From the NCBI RefSeq assembly GCF_003217495.1, contig NZ_QJSW01000026.1, forward strand, positions 1 through 64,000: a stretch of DNA of 64,000 nt. The letters run 5' to 3'. The notes beneath the pieces were generated by a model. The model did not search any database. It had not been told where the DNA came from and saw nothing but the letters and a program-made list of their open reading frames with translations. Shown here in pieces: positions 34,372 through 43,612 of the stretch. Numbering within the stretch: position 1 is the first letter of the stretch; every line of letters starts with the position of its first letter. Source of the stretch: Paenibacillus barcinonensis. GTDB lineage: Bacteria > Bacillota > Bacilli > Paenibacillales > Paenibacillaceae. The translations under genes were made by a program, and so were the position numbers.

Positions 34372-36159
34372 GTGAGCAAAATTAAAAACGCTTTCACGAC
34401 ATTGCCTATTCATCATAAAACGATGCTGCTCATCGGTTTTTTGATGTTAATCAGCCTTGCTTTTTACCTCTCTGTCATGCAGTACGTGCTGAATATTTAT
34501 GATCGTCAGATTTACGAGAAGTCGTCACAGGTGCTGAATATGTCGTCGGTTGGCATTGAGAACAAGCTGCGCGAGTTATCCAACCTGTCCTTCAAGGTGA
34601 TGTCGGATGAGCCGCTACAGCAGTATTTGCTGCAACTGGAGAAGGCCGAGACAGGATACGAACGGAATGGTCTGCGTAAAAAAATAACCAACCGCCTTGT
34701 CGCTTACGCTGGCTCCGAGAAATACGTGTACTCCATGATTTTTATCGACAACGATAACAATGTCATGGCGGCGGGCAACCGGGAAGGCATATCGGCGGCA
34801 AAGCAAAAGGAACTGATCTCCCTGGGCGAGCAGTATGCCGGCTCGAACGTATGGCAAGCTAGCGGCGATCAGCAGGCAAGGCTGCTGTCCGTCAGGCAGG
34901 TGAAATCCTTTACCGGCGGTGCATTTACACTGGAGAAGCTGGGTACGCTGATTATCCGTGTGCGGCTCGACCGCATCGTGCAGGATCAGATGCAGGAGCC
35001 AGCCGAGGATTCCCAGCTGCTGATCATCGACGGAACGGAGGTGATCTATCCGACACAATCCACGGTCAGTAAATCCGAGATCGCAGCGGAGCTGAAGCGG
35101 ACACAGCCTTACGGGATTGCCACCCTGGAGCAGGGCAAGTATTTTGTGGCTAGAGCACACTCTTCCTACACGAGCTGGAATTATCTATATACTACGCCGT
35201 TTGATCAGATGTTTAAGCAGATTCAGTTTGTGAAGCAGCTGGTGATCGTTATTTTTATTATGATCTTTCTGGCTGCCCTGGTGTTCGGAGCCAAATTTTC
35301 TCGCAGTATCACCCATCCGATAGCCCAATTAATCAAGAAGATGCGTAATATTGAAAAGGGGGACCTGGATAAACTGGAGGAAGCGGCTCTTGGCAACATT
35401 CCCGTCTCTCCGCAAAATGAAGTCGGACTGCTGCATCGGACCTTCAAAATGATGCTGCAGCGAATTAAAGAGCTGATTGATGAGAACTATGCGAAGCAGC
35501 TCGTCATTCGAGAAACAGAATTGAAAGCGCTTCAGGCGCAGATTAATCCCCATTTTTTATACAATACTCTCGAGTCGATTAACTGGCTTGCCAAAGTGCA
35601 GAAGCAGCATCAAATTTCGGAGATGGTCGAGGCCCTTGGGTTTCTGCTACGTAGCTCGGTTAATATGTCCGAGAAGTGGATTACGCTGGAACGGGAGCTG
35701 GGGATCGTGCGCAGTTACGTTACGATTCAACGTACCCGATTTGAGGAAAGACTTGATTTTGACATGGTTATTGCTCCTGAGGTCGGAACCGCTAGAATCC
35801 CCAAGTTAACGCTGCAGCCGCTTGTAGAGAATGCCATTCATTATGCGCTTGAGCCTAGTATCGAGCCTTGCCAGATTCGAATTCGTGTCAGAGCAGAGGC
35901 GAATCATGTCTTCATTGAGGTTGAGGATAACGGGCCGGGCATGACCTCCGAATTCATGGAGCGTTTGCAGGAAGGACAGATTCAGACCAGAGGACAGGGC
36001 ATAGGGCTTGCCAATATTCAGGAGCGTCTCAGGCTGACCTTTGGCGACGAAGGCATCATGAGCATACGCAGCACACCCGGATCAGGAACTGTAGTGTCGA
36101 TCAGCATACCTTGGATTAGAGAGGACGATGACGATGTACAAAGTAATGCTCGTAGATGA
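34372..36159 (+). CDS. YesM-type sensor histidine kinase
   Basis: The protein has 595 residues. Membrane helices are at about 16-40 and 280-300, with a large extracellular sensing region between, then a HAMP linker (SRSITHPIAQLIKKMRNIEK). The kinase is of the HisKA_7 type with the phosphorylated His in ALQAQINPHFLYNTLESINW and the N and G boxes (LVENAIHYALEP, EDNGPGM and GIGLANIQERL). The start is GTG at 34372 with AAAGGAG 8 bases before; the frame opens earlier at 34330 without such a site. It overlaps the response-regulator gene by about 32 bases. A 13 of 14 cre match lies inside the first codons (34383-34396). Confidence 0.92.
   Translation: MSKIKNAFTTLPIHHKTMLLIGFLMLISLAFYLSVMQYVLNIYDRQIYEKSSQVLNMSSVGIENKLRELSNLSFKVMSDEPLQQYLLQLEKAETGYERNGLRKKITNRLVAYAGSEKYVYSMIFIDNDNNVMAAGNREGISAAKQKELISLGEQYAGSNVWQASGDQQARLLSVRQVKSFTGGAFTLEKLGTLIIRVRLDRIVQDQMQEPAEDSQLLIIDGTEVIYPTQSTVSKSEIAAELKRTQPYGIATLEQGKYFVARAHSSYTSWNYLYTTPFDQMFKQIQFVKQLVIVIFIMIFLAALVFGAKFSRSITHPIAQLIKKMRNIEKGDLDKLEEAALGNIPVSPQNEVGLLHRTFKMMLQRIKELIDENYAKQLVIRETELKALQAQINPHFLYNTLESINWLAKVQKQHQISEMVEALGFLLRSSVNMSEKWITLERELGIVRSYVTIQRTRFEERLDFDMVIAPEVGTARIPKLTLQPLVENAIHYALEPSIEPCQIRIRVRAEANHVFIEVEDNGPGMTSEFMERLQEGQIQTRGQGIGLANIQERLRLTFGDEGIMSIRSTPGSGTVVSISIPWIREDDDDVQSNARR
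34383..34396. promoter_or_regulatory. Near-perfect cre site inside the start of the YesM-like gene
   Basis: TAAAAACGCTTTCA matches TGNAARCGNWWWCA in 13 of 14 positions; the second base is A not G. It lies 11-24 bases after the start codon and could act as a roadblock. Confidence 0.4.
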
Positions 36160-37687
36160 TGAACGTGTCATACTGGAGGGGATTTCCCAGGTGGTGGATT
36201 GGGCGGCCGCGGGCACGGAACTGGTCGATACTGCAAGAAACGGCTTGGAGGCTCTGGGTAAAATCGAAAGCGCCCAACCGGATATCATCATTACCGATAT
36301 TTCCATGCCGGGTCTGGATGGACTGGGCCTGATCGAGAAGGCATCCGAAGCCTATCCTGCGGTACGATTTATCATGCTGTCCGGGTACAAGGAATTTGAG
36401 TATGCCCGCAGGGCGATGCAATATGGCGTGAAGCATTATCTGCTCAAGCCCTGTAACGAAATCCAGATTCATGATGCTCTGATTGAGCTGTTACAGGAGC
36501 GTCAGGATGCACAGGTGAAGGAACATGTCGCAGGCGAGATGAAACAGCGTCTACAGCGGGTGCTGCCTCATGTGAAGGAGCAGTTTCTGCTGGAGTTTAT
36601 GACCAATCGCACGTACGGACCCGTTGATCTGGCATACTATCAGAAGCTGTTCAATCTGGAGCTGCAGCAGCAAAGCGTGCGATTACTGCTGCTTCGCATT
36701 GTGGAGGAGCATGATTACAGTCACTTGTTTGCGATCAAAAATATAGCGGCAGATCTGCTTCCGGGTGTGCTGTTAAGCACAACGATTGAAGGCAAACTCC
36801 TGATTGTGCTGGCAGATGCGGCAGATTTGCATGAGCTGCAAGAGCGCATTGAAGCGGTTCGGCAGGCGTTCATCCGTTTATACAAATTAGAGGTTACCGC
36901 TGCGCTGAGTGAAGCGGATCATATGATCCAGTCCCGCCGGCTGTACCGCGAGGCGCTGCAGTATTTGAATCATCGCTTTTTCATCGGTGAGGGCAAGCTG
37001 ATTACGAAAAAAGATGTCGTGCTTGCAGGGGAGTGCAGCGGTGTGCATATGGAGCAGGATGCCGAGCAGCTGTGTCAGCTGATTAAATCCGGTAATACAG
37101 AGGAAGCTGCCGCCGAGGTGGAGCGTTTGTTCGAGCAGCTGACAGAACACAAGCTGGATATCGAGGTGACACGCGCTTACGTGGTGCAGTTATACTCGGC
37201 TATGATTCAGGTGTGCCCGCCCGAGGATGCCACCGATTTTACGCAGCGAATGGCAGAGCTGACGCATATGGCTACATTGCCTGACTTGAAAACATTTGTA
37301 GCCGACAGCGCTGCAAGGTTAACGGCCGGGTATTATAAAAATTATATCATTCGCCAGTCATCAGCCGTGGAGAAAATGATGGATATTGTAGACCGCCACT
37401 ATGGAGAAGCTGATTTGTCACTGAGTGGTGTAGCCCATCAGATGTTATACATGAACCCGGACTACCTCGGCAAAATTTTCAAGAAGGTAACAGGTGAAAA
37501 CTTCTCGAATTACGTCAATCGTCTGCGCATTGAACGGGCATGTGAACATATCCGCCGAGGCGGGGATGTGAAGGTGTTTGAGCTGGCAGAGCTGTTCGGG
37601 TTCGGCGGGAATTCGCAATATTTCAGTCAGGTGTTCAAAAAATGGACGGGAATGACACCTACCGAATTTCGGAAATTCGGCATATAA
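36128..37687 (+). CDS. YesN-type response regulator with AraC DNA-binding domain
   Basis: The protein has 519 residues. The receiver domain begins MYKVMLVDDERVILEGI, with phosphate-accepting Asp in IIITDISMPGLDGL and conserved Lys in HYLLKPCNE. A middle region of about 270 residues has no domain I recognise. The last 105 residues are two AraC helix-turn-helix units (ADLSLSGVAHQMLYMNPDYL, then FELAELFGFGGNSQYFSQVF). It overlaps the kinase gene and is cotranscribed with it. A terminator at 37721-37770 separates the pair from the transporter genes, whose expression it probably activates. Confidence 0.93.
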   Translation: MTMYKVMLVDDERVILEGISQVVDWAAAGTELVDTARNGLEALGKIESAQPDIIITDISMPGLDGLGLIEKASEAYPAVRFIMLSGYKEFEYARRAMQYGVKHYLLKPCNEIQIHDALIELLQERQDAQVKEHVAGEMKQRLQRVLPHVKEQFLLEFMTNRTYGPVDLAYYQKLFNLELQQQSVRLLLLRIVEEHDYSHLFAIKNIAADLLPGVLLSTTIEGKLLIVLADAADLHELQERIEAVRQAFIRLYKLEVTAALSEADHMIQSRRLYREALQYLNHRFFIGEGKLITKKDVVLAGECSGVHMEQDAEQLCQLIKSGNTEEAAAEVERLFEQLTEHKLDIEVTRAYVVQLYSAMIQVCPPEDATDFTQRMAELTHMATLPDLKTFVADSAARLTAGYYKNYIIRQSSAVEKMMDIVDRHYGEADLSLSGVAHQMLYMNPDYLGKIFKKVTGENFSNYVNRLRIERACEHIRRGGDVKVFELAELFGFGGNSQYFSQVFKKWTGMTPTEFRKFGI

Positions 37688-37720
37688 CAGAGAACTGGCA
37701 AGGATCATGCCTGTATATGG

Positions 37721-37770
37721 AGGAGGACAACTGACGCTTGGAGCGCCAGAGATGTCCTCCTCTGTTTTTT
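37721..37770 (+). terminator. Intrinsic terminator between regulator and transporter genes
   Basis: AGGAGGACA (37721-37729) pairs with TGTCCTCCT (37753-37761), and CGCT with AGCG inside, then TTTTTT. So the two-component genes and the transporter are separate transcripts. Confidence 0.88.
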
Positions 37771-37800
37771 GAACCAACAAGACGGTTTTGTGTATTCAAC

Positions 37801-37831
37801 TTGAACCGGACTTTTGCGAAAATGACAATAT
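37801..37831 (+). promoter_or_regulatory. Possible promoter of the sugar transporter operon
   Basis: TTGAAC (37801-37806) and GACAAT (37824-37829) are 17 bases apart. A weaker alternative -10 is CAATAT at 37826-37831. The cre site at 37840 would sit at the start of transcription. Confidence 0.5.
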
Positions 37832-37839
37832 CAAGATCG

Positions 37840-37853
37840 TGAAAGCGTTATCA
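37840..37853. promoter_or_regulatory. Perfect CcpA cre site of the transporter operon
   Basis: TGAAAGCGTTATCA matches TGNAARCGNWWWCA at all positions. It lies 68 bases before the start of the binding-protein gene and just after the likely promoter, so carbon catabolite repression is expected. Confidence 0.75.
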
Positions 37854-37920
37854 GAGTATCATCGACAGGATGGAGATAACCCGATCACACAACCATATCA
37901 ACATAAAAGGGGAGATTGGC

Positions 37921-39210
37921 ATGGTGAAGAAGGCAATATTCCTGATGATGGCTGCGTTACTCGTTTTTACAGCAGCGTGCAGCTCAGGTGGAGGCAGTGA
38001 GCAAGGGGCAGGCAGCAAGGATGAGTCGGTGAATCTGCGTATCGCCTGGTGGGGCTCGGATACACGGCATGAATACACACAGAAGGTCATCGACCTGTAT
38101 AAAACGAAAAATCCCAACGTCAAAATTGACGTGGAGTATGCTTCCTTTGACGACTACTGGAAAAAGCTTGCCCCGCAAGCTGCAGCGAACCAGCTGCCTG
38201 ACATTATTCAGATGGATATTTCCTACATCAGCCAGTATGCACAGAACGGTCAGCTAGAGGATCTCGCCCCTTATCTGGGCAATCAGATCAAGGTGCATGA
38301 TGTGGCGGAAAATGTCATCAGCACAGGTGTAATCAACGGCAAGCAGTACGGTGTTCCTGCCGGGGTTAACGTACTTGGTTTTCAATATGATCCGGCCCTG
38401 CTGAAAAAAGCCGGCGTTGATGCCATGCCGGACAATATGACATGGGAATCCTATGAAGCGCTTGGCAAGCAGGTCGCGGAGAAGGGGCTGTATCTGGATG
38501 GCGGCGTAGCGCCGGATATTTTCTTCCACTACTTCCTGCGTACCCAGGGCAAATCACTCTACAACCCGGAAGGCACAGGGTTAGGCTACGATGATGACGC
38601 GTTGTTCGTACAATTTTTCGGATTAATGCACCGTATGATCGAGCAGAAGGCTGCACCTTCTCCCGATGTCGCGAACCAGACGAAAGGCATCATTGAAGAG
38701 TCGGATCTGGTGAAGGAAAAAGGAATCGGTGTATGGCAATGGTCTAACCAGTTCGTAGCGCTGCAAAAGGTAGCTAACCGCCCGCTTGCCATCGCGCCAA
38801 TGCCAGGCCCAAATATGGAAAAGGGACTTTATATGCAACCAAGTATGTACTGGGGTGTCACTTCCAACTCCAAAGTGAAGGAAGAAGCAGCGAAGTTCAT
38901 TGATTTCTGGGTGAATGACGAAGAAGCCAACAAACTGATCAAAGGGGAGCGCGGTGTGCCGATTTCCGGAAAAATCAAAGAAGCCATTGCCCCTGAGCTG
39001 AGTGATGCAACGAAGCAGGTATTCGAATTTGTAGCCGCGATGGAGCCTAAGGCTTCGCCGATGAGCCCTCCGCCGCCTGTAGGATCACCAGAGGTGATCT
39101 CTGCACTGGCTGATGTAGTGGAAGAATTGAATTTTGGCAAAATTACCCCTGAACAAGCAGCACAGACCTTCCGTAAAAATGCCGAGTCTGTTCTGGCGAA
39201 CAATAAATAA
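37921..39210 (+). CDS. Sugar ABC transporter substrate-binding lipoprotein
   Basis: The protein has 429 residues of the cluster-B, family-1 solute-binding type. The signal peptide ends with a lipobox (LVFTAACSSGGG), so it is anchored by lipid at the outer face. The binding-protein fold begins NLRIAWWGSDTRHEYTQKVI, with NVKIDVEYASFDDYWKKLAP and PDIIQMDISYISQYAQNGQL. The start ATG at 37921 has AAAAGGGGAG 5-14 bases upstream; upstream codons are not coding. Neighbours and gene order mirror the yesO region of Bacillus, which takes up rhamnogalacturonan oligosaccharides. The sugar is inferred from the neighbouring esterase. A cre site lies upstream. Confidence 0.92.
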   Translation: MVKKAIFLMMAALLVFTAACSSGGGSEQGAGSKDESVNLRIAWWGSDTRHEYTQKVIDLYKTKNPNVKIDVEYASFDDYWKKLAPQAAANQLPDIIQMDISYISQYAQNGQLEDLAPYLGNQIKVHDVAENVISTGVINGKQYGVPAGVNVLGFQYDPALLKKAGVDAMPDNMTWESYEALGKQVAEKGLYLDGGVAPDIFFHYFLRTQGKSLYNPEGTGLGYDDDALFVQFFGLMHRMIEQKAAPSPDVANQTKGIIEESDLVKEKGIGVWQWSNQFVALQKVANRPLAIAPMPGPNMEKGLYMQPSMYWGVTSNSKVKEEAAKFIDFWVNDEEANKLIKGERGVPISGKIKEAIAPELSDATKQVFEFVAAMEPKASPMSPPPPVGSPEVISALADVVEELNFGKITPEQAAQTFRKNAESVLANNK

Positions 39211-39260
39211 CAGTTGAATGATCGCTTGCACGTCCCGCTTGCAGGGATGGTCGGGACCGG

Positions 39261-39284
39261 GGCTACTCGCTAATGGCGAGGGCC
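39261..39284 (+). other. Stem-loop between binding-protein and permease genes
   Basis: GGC (39261-39263) and CTCGC (39266-39270) pair with GCGAG (39276-39280) and GCC (39282-39284). It has no strong T run, so it may stabilise the upstream mRNA and lower expression of the permeases. Confidence 0.45.
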
Positions 39285-39374
39285 TTTGCCCGTCCTGTTG
39301 GTCTTCCCATATGCCGTCCCGTTTGCAATATGAAGGCTCGCAGCAGGCTGATCCATGAAGGAGGTACGTTCCCC

Positions 39375-40277
39375 ATGAGGCAGTATTCATCATTGCGCAG
39401 AAACTTGACCGGATATGCGTTTATTAGCCCGTTTATTATCGGATTTCTTGGATTTACACTCATTCCGATGTTTGTGTCCTTATACATGTCATTTACGAGT
39501 TATAATCTGTTCACTTCTCCAAGGTGGATTGGGCTCGACAACTATACCAAAATGTTTTTTGATGATCCTAAATATTGGAATTCGGTCAAGGTTACCTTTT
39601 TATATGTGTTCATCGGGGTGCCGTTAAGGCTGATCTTTGCCCTGTTTGTGGCGATGATTCTGAATACGGGCTCTCGTATGGTCGGAACGTATCGTACCTT
39701 GTACTATCTGCCCTCCATCATTGGTGGTAGTGTGGCTGTATCTATCATGTGGCGTAACCTGTTCAGCAATGAAGGTGTGATTAACAGCGCATTGACCGCG
39801 ATCGGTATTGGTCCAGTTAGCTGGTTTGGAGACCCGGATGCGGCTCTGGTTATGCTGATATCCCTGTCGGTGTGGCAGTTCGGTTCATCCATGCTGATTT
39901 TTCTGGCAGGACTCAAAAATATCTCTCCCGAGATGTATGAAGCCGCCGGTGTAGATGGCGCGAATCCGGTTCGTAAATTTTTCAGCATTACGCTGCCGCT
40001 GCTTAGTCCGATCGTGCTGTTCAATCTGATCATGCAGACCATCGGTGCATTTATGACCTTTGTGCCGGCCTATATCATCTCCAAAGGTGAGGGCGGTCCA
40101 ATGGACGGCACGATGCTGTACTCGCTGTATCTGTTCCGTCAGGCGTTTATGTTTAACAACATGGGTTATGCTTCGGCAATGGCCTGGGTGATGCTGCTTA
40201 TGATCGGTTTGCTTACGGTAGCTGTGTTCCTGACATCCAAGTTCTGGGTATTTTACGAATCTGAAGGAGGGAAATAA
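39375..40277 (+). CDS. Sugar ABC transporter permease (MalF-like)
   Basis: The protein has 300 residues with six membrane helices, beginning [20 protein letters not shown]. The EAA loop that contacts the ATPase is [20 protein letters not shown]. It forms half of the membrane pore with the next gene. AAGGAGG is about 10 bases before ATG 39375; codons upstream to 39273 read into the spacer and are not likely used. No ATPase gene is in the operon, so a shared MsmX-type ATPase must serve it, as for many sugar systems of Firmicutes (inference). Confidence 0.93.
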   Translation: MRQYSSLRRNLTGYAFISPFIIGFLGFTLIPMFVSLYMSFTSYNLFTSPRWIGLDNYTKMFFDDPKYWNSVKVTFLYVFIGVPLRLIFALFVAMILNTGSRMVGTYRTLYYLPSIIGGSVAVSIMWRNLFSNEGVINSALTAIGIGPVSWFGDPDAALVMLISLSVWQFGSSMLIFLAGLKNISPEMYEAAGVDGANPVRKFFSITLPLLSPIVLFNLIMQTIGAFMTFVPAYIISKGEGGPMDGTMLYSLYLFRQAFMFNNMGYASAMAWVMLLMIGLLTVAVFLTSKFWVFYESEGGK

Positions 40278-40279
40278 TC

Positions 40280-41119
40280 ATGGTGTGGAGAAATGTCAAA
40301 TGGCCGATCTATCATCTGTTTGTTGCCGCACTTGCACTCCTGATGCTCTACCCGGTGCTGTGGATGCTGTTCAGCTCATTCAAGGAAAGCCGGACGATCT
40401 TTGTCACGGCAGAGAGCCTGTTTCCGACCGAGTGGATCTGGTCCAACTATGTGGATGGCTGGAAGGGCACAGCCGGAAGGCCCTTCATGGATTACATCAC
40501 CAATTCACTGGTGATCGTAGTGATCTCCACAATAGGTGCGGTGCTGTCATCGTCACTGATCGCGTTTGGTTTTGCCCGATTGAATTTCAAGGGGCGTACC
40601 TTCTGGTTCTCGCTGATGATGTTAACGCTGATGCTGCCGCATGATGTAGTGCTGGTTCCGCAGTATATTATCTTTACCAAGCTCGGGTGGCTGAATACGA
40701 TTCTGCCGATTGTTGTACCTACATTTTTCGGAATGCCGTTTTTTATCTTCCTGATGGTGCAGTTCATTCGTACCATTCCGAAGGAGCTGGACGAGGCTGC
40801 AACGATTGACGGCTGTAACAAATTCAGGTTGTATATTCAGATCATTATGCCATTGATCAAGTCTTCGCTGGCTACGGCGGCGATCTTCTCCTTTTACTGG
40901 AGATGGGAGGACTTGCTTGGACCGGTGCTGTATCTGAACTCGCCTGACAAATATACCGTATCCATGGCGCTCAAAATGTTTCTGGACAGTGAATCGGCCT
41001 CCAACTGGGGTGCTATGTTTGCCATGTCCATTGTCAGCCTGATTCCGGTAGTTACCGTATTTTTCATTTTCCAGAAGCAGATTGTGCAAGGCATGAGTAC
41101 GAGCGGTTTGAAGGGGTAA
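40280..41119 (+). CDS. Sugar ABC transporter permease (MalG-like)
   Basis: This 279-residue permease has six membrane helices, starting [20 protein letters not shown]. The EAA loop is [20 protein letters not shown]. The C-terminus [12 protein letters not shown] is typical of this family. It begins only 2 bases after the stop of the preceding permease, so the two are translationally coupled. Together they form the transmembrane pore for the binding protein at 37921-39210. Confidence 0.94.
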   Translation: MVWRNVKWPIYHLFVAALALLMLYPVLWMLFSSFKESRTIFVTAESLFPTEWIWSNYVDGWKGTAGRPFMDYITNSLVIVVISTIGAVLSSSLIAFGFARLNFKGRTFWFSLMMLTLMLPHDVVLVPQYIIFTKLGWLNTILPIVVPTFFGMPFFIFLMVQFIRTIPKELDEAATIDGCNKFRLYIQIIMPLIKSSLATAAIFSFYWRWEDLLGPVLYLNSPDKYTVSMALKMFLDSESASNWGAMFAMSIVSLIPVVTVFFIFQKQIVQGMSTSGLKG

Positions 41120-41163
41120 CGGACAGATGGGTTAAACCAATTATAATTGGAGGAATTCAGGCA

Positions 41164-42534
41164 GTGGACTCAGCAGACTTGAACGAGACAGAACGAGCAG
41201 AGCAATCAGAGCAATTAGAGCAAGAAAAACAAGCAAAGCCGAAGGTGACCTCCTGGAAGTTTAATTTTGGTCCATACGCAAAAGACACAGTCTTATCTAC
41301 CGCAGACTCGGCACGCGAGAAGTCAGAACAGCACGCCGAACTTAAGGCAGATCATCGGACTGGAAATCAAGAACATGGGGTTGGATATACCACAGAAAAA
41401 GTGGAAGGATACGCGCCTGTTTCGTCTACAACGCTATATGATGAGCGCAGAGGATACGGCTTTGAACCCGGTTCATTGGTATATGAGAAGCAGCGGTACG
41501 CAGAGCAAGAAGGGGGTGCACCTTCGGATTTGTTAAAAAGGTTACAACCCCCGCAAGGGCAGACAACCATGTCTGTCCGCTTGCGTTCCAGCTTCTGCAT
41601 TCCGCTCAAGGCATCATTTATCGTGGATATACCGGACGGCACGTATCAGGTGCTGCTGATTACGGGTGATCCGCTTGCAGACACGGTTACTCGTGTCAAA
41701 GCCGGAGAAGGTCGGATGATGCTGCCTGTGATTCGAACGGTGGCGGGACAATGTGCAGAGCTGCGGTTTGCCGTTGTTGTTCGTGGAGGGCGGCTGCGGC
41801 TTACCTTCTCTGGTCCTGCACCACGAATTAATGCGCTCGAGATTACGCTTGCGAATCAGACGATGACTGTATTTCTCGCTGGTGATTCCACGGTAACGGA
41901 TCAGCCGGAGAGCGGGTACCCATACTGCGGGTGGGGTCAGCTGCTGCCTGCACAGTTCAAGCACGACGTAGCCGTTGATAATCATGCGATGTCAGGCCGA
42001 AGCTCGCGCAGCTTCATTCATGAAGGCCGACTGGATGCGATTATGCAGCGAATCAAGCCGGGTGACTTTCTGTTTATTCAATTCGGACATAACGACGAGA
42101 AGCCGGACCCCGAACGGGGAACAGAGCCATTCACCACATACAAGCAATATTTGAAAAAATATATTGATGCCGCACGCGAGGCCAAGGCTCAACCGGTGCT
42201 GATTACACCCGTTCATCGGCGCTACTTTGCGGAGGACGGAACATTGACCGATACACATGGCGATTATATCATCGCCATGCGCGAGCTGGCGGAAGCCGAG
42301 CATGTACCGCTGATGGATCTGGCTGAACGTAGCCGCCGGTTGTTCGAACAGGCGGGTGAAGAAGGCACCAAGGATGATTTTATGTGGGTGCTGCCTGGCG
42401 AGTATATCAACTTCCCAACGGGTGTGGAGGATAACACCCATTTTCAGGAGCGAGGCGCGCGCCGCCTTGCGCAGCAGGTGGCTGAAGCCATCCGCGAGCT
42501 GCGTCTGCAGCCGCTGCAAATGTATTTGCGGTAA
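41164..42534 (+). CDS. CE12-like rhamnogalacturonan acetylesterase
   Basis: The protein has 456 residues. An acidic, Gln/Glu-rich N-terminus leads to a galactose-binding-like domain (SWKFNFGPYAKDTVLSTADS, then FIVDIPDGTYQVLLITGD). The SGNH esterase domain starts near 235 with VFLAGDSTVTDQP (catalytic Ser), then AMSGRSSRSFIHEGRL, FIQFGHNDEKPDPERGTE, and DNTHFQERGARRLA with catalytic Asp and His. This arrangement matches rhamnogalacturonan acetylesterases such as B. subtilis YesT, which remove acetyl groups from pectin. No signal peptide is seen, so it may act on imported oligosaccharides. The start is GTG with GGAGG 10 bases before. It ends the transporter operon. Confidence 0.88.
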   Translation: MDSADLNETERAEQSEQLEQEKQAKPKVTSWKFNFGPYAKDTVLSTADSAREKSEQHAELKADHRTGNQEHGVGYTTEKVEGYAPVSSTTLYDERRGYGFEPGSLVYEKQRYAEQEGGAPSDLLKRLQPPQGQTTMSVRLRSSFCIPLKASFIVDIPDGTYQVLLITGDPLADTVTRVKAGEGRMMLPVIRTVAGQCAELRFAVVVRGGRLRLTFSGPAPRINALEITLANQTMTVFLAGDSTVTDQPESGYPYCGWGQLLPAQFKHDVAVDNHAMSGRSSRSFIHEGRLDAIMQRIKPGDFLFIQFGHNDEKPDPERGTEPFTTYKQYLKKYIDAAREAKAQPVLITPVHRRYFAEDGTLTDTHGDYIIAMRELAEAEHVPLMDLAERSRRLFEQAGEEGTKDDFMWVLPGEYINFPTGVEDNTHFQERGARRLAQQVAEAIRELRLQPLQMYLR

Positions 42535-42551
42535 AAGAAACATGAGTCAAT

Positions 42552-42958
42552 CGAGGCAGCGAGGAGGGAGGAATCGGGGAAAGGGAGCAAAGCGTCCGCG
42601 TTTGGCACGGGATTTCCCCCATAAAGGGGAATAGAAGAAATCCCGGACCAACCAGCGGCCCGAAAGCCGATCCGCCCGCCGAGCGTTCGCCCGCGCTCCA
42701 CCAAGGGTTTAAATGAAACGCGAGTCGAGCGAAGCCAACGAGGGAGCAAAAGTTGCCCAGCGAAGCGAAGGCCGTGTTTTTAGAAGCAGTAGAGGGAGCG
42801 CGAGGCAGTGAGGAGGGAGGAATCGGGGAAAGGGAGCGAAGCGTCCGCGTTTGGCACGGGATTTCCCCCATAAAGGGGAATAGAAGAAATCCCGGACCAA
42901 CCAGCGGCCCGAAAGCCGATCCGCCCGCCGAGCGTTCGCCCGCGCTCCACCAAGGGTT
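42552..42958. repeat. Tandem pair of 158-bp GC-rich repeats
   Basis: Copy 1 (42552-42709) and copy 2 (42801-42958) differ at two bases and have a 249-base period. Each contains a long stem, CGGGATTTC with GAAATCCCG, and CCCC/GGGG within it. The 91-base spacer is not repeated. Overlapping frames across this region are by-products of the repeat, not genes. The function is unknown. The repeats lie between the CE12 gene and the ASRT-like gene. Confidence 0.92.
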
Positions 42959-42999
42959 CAACATTCATAACCTTCGCAATGAGCTAAAGGAGGAGCGTC

Positions 43000-43392
43000 A
43001 TGTCTAATCAAAGCATATCCCCATCTTCATCCCATGGGCATACCTACTGGGTAATCCCGGATGGCTACATCCCGCCAGATAGCTGTGGCACGCTGGAGAG
43101 TCACGAGAGCATCTGTGTTTTAAACACGGGCGGTGCAGATGCCGCACTAGAGATTACGATTTATTTTGAGGACCGTGAACCGCTGGAAAACATCCGTGCA
43201 GTTGTGCCTGCCCGAAGAACCAAACATATTCGCACGGCATTGCTCCGATCCGGGGAAGAAGCAATCCCAGCAGGAGTGCCTTATGCGATTGCCGTAGCAA
43301 GCGATGTGCCCGTCATCCTACAATATAGTCGCTTGGATACAACACAGCCGGAGCTGGCATTAATGAGTGTGATGGGCTACCCTTTGCTATAG
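43000..43392 (+). CDS. ASRT-family (sensory rhodopsin transducer-like) protein
   Basis: The protein has 130 residues and matches the Anabaena sensory rhodopsin transducer family: YWVIPDGYIPPDSCG, then ESICVLNTGGADAALEITIYF, DREPLENIRAVVPARRTKHI and SDVPVILQYSRLDTTQPELA. In Anabaena this beta-sandwich partner binds a photoreceptor; close relatives without rhodopsin are thought to bind sugar or DNA. No rhodopsin gene is in the window. Its position after a pectin acetylesterase suggests a carbohydrate role. AAAGGAGGAG is about 8-17 bases upstream of the ATG. The tandem repeat separates it from the operon, so cotranscription is unsure. Confidence 0.88.
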   Translation: MSNQSISPSSSHGHTYWVIPDGYIPPDSCGTLESHESICVLNTGGADAALEITIYFEDREPLENIRAVVPARRTKHIRTALLRSGEEAIPAGVPYAIAVASDVPVILQYSRLDTTQPELALMSVMGYPLL

Positions 43393-43484
43393 ACGAGGGG
43401 CAAACGGGAGGCAAGGCTGTCTCAGGTCTAGTGTATAGATTCAGAACGAGCAAGCAAAACAGCATTCCAAACAGTAAAAGGTAC

Positions 43485-43537
43485 AAAAAGACCTGTACTG
43501 CCGCATCAGATTCGATGCAGGAGTATAGGTCTTTTTT
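43485..43537. terminator. Bidirectional terminator between ASRT and EamA genes
   Basis: AAAAAGACCT (43485-43494) pairs with AGGTCTTTTTT (43527-43537), and GCATC with GATGC inside. It separates convergent genes. Confidence 0.85.
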
Positions 43538-43612
43538 GTCGTTGTATTCCCTGTAAGTACACATATTTTTCATCATCGTTGATAACGTCCGTTTACAATT
43601 TTTCACATTCTA

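Noticed and set aside
42407-42964. Minus-strand frames with repeated peptide segments
   Set aside because: They are translations of the tandem 158-bp repeats and the CE12 gene end, with no start signal or family.
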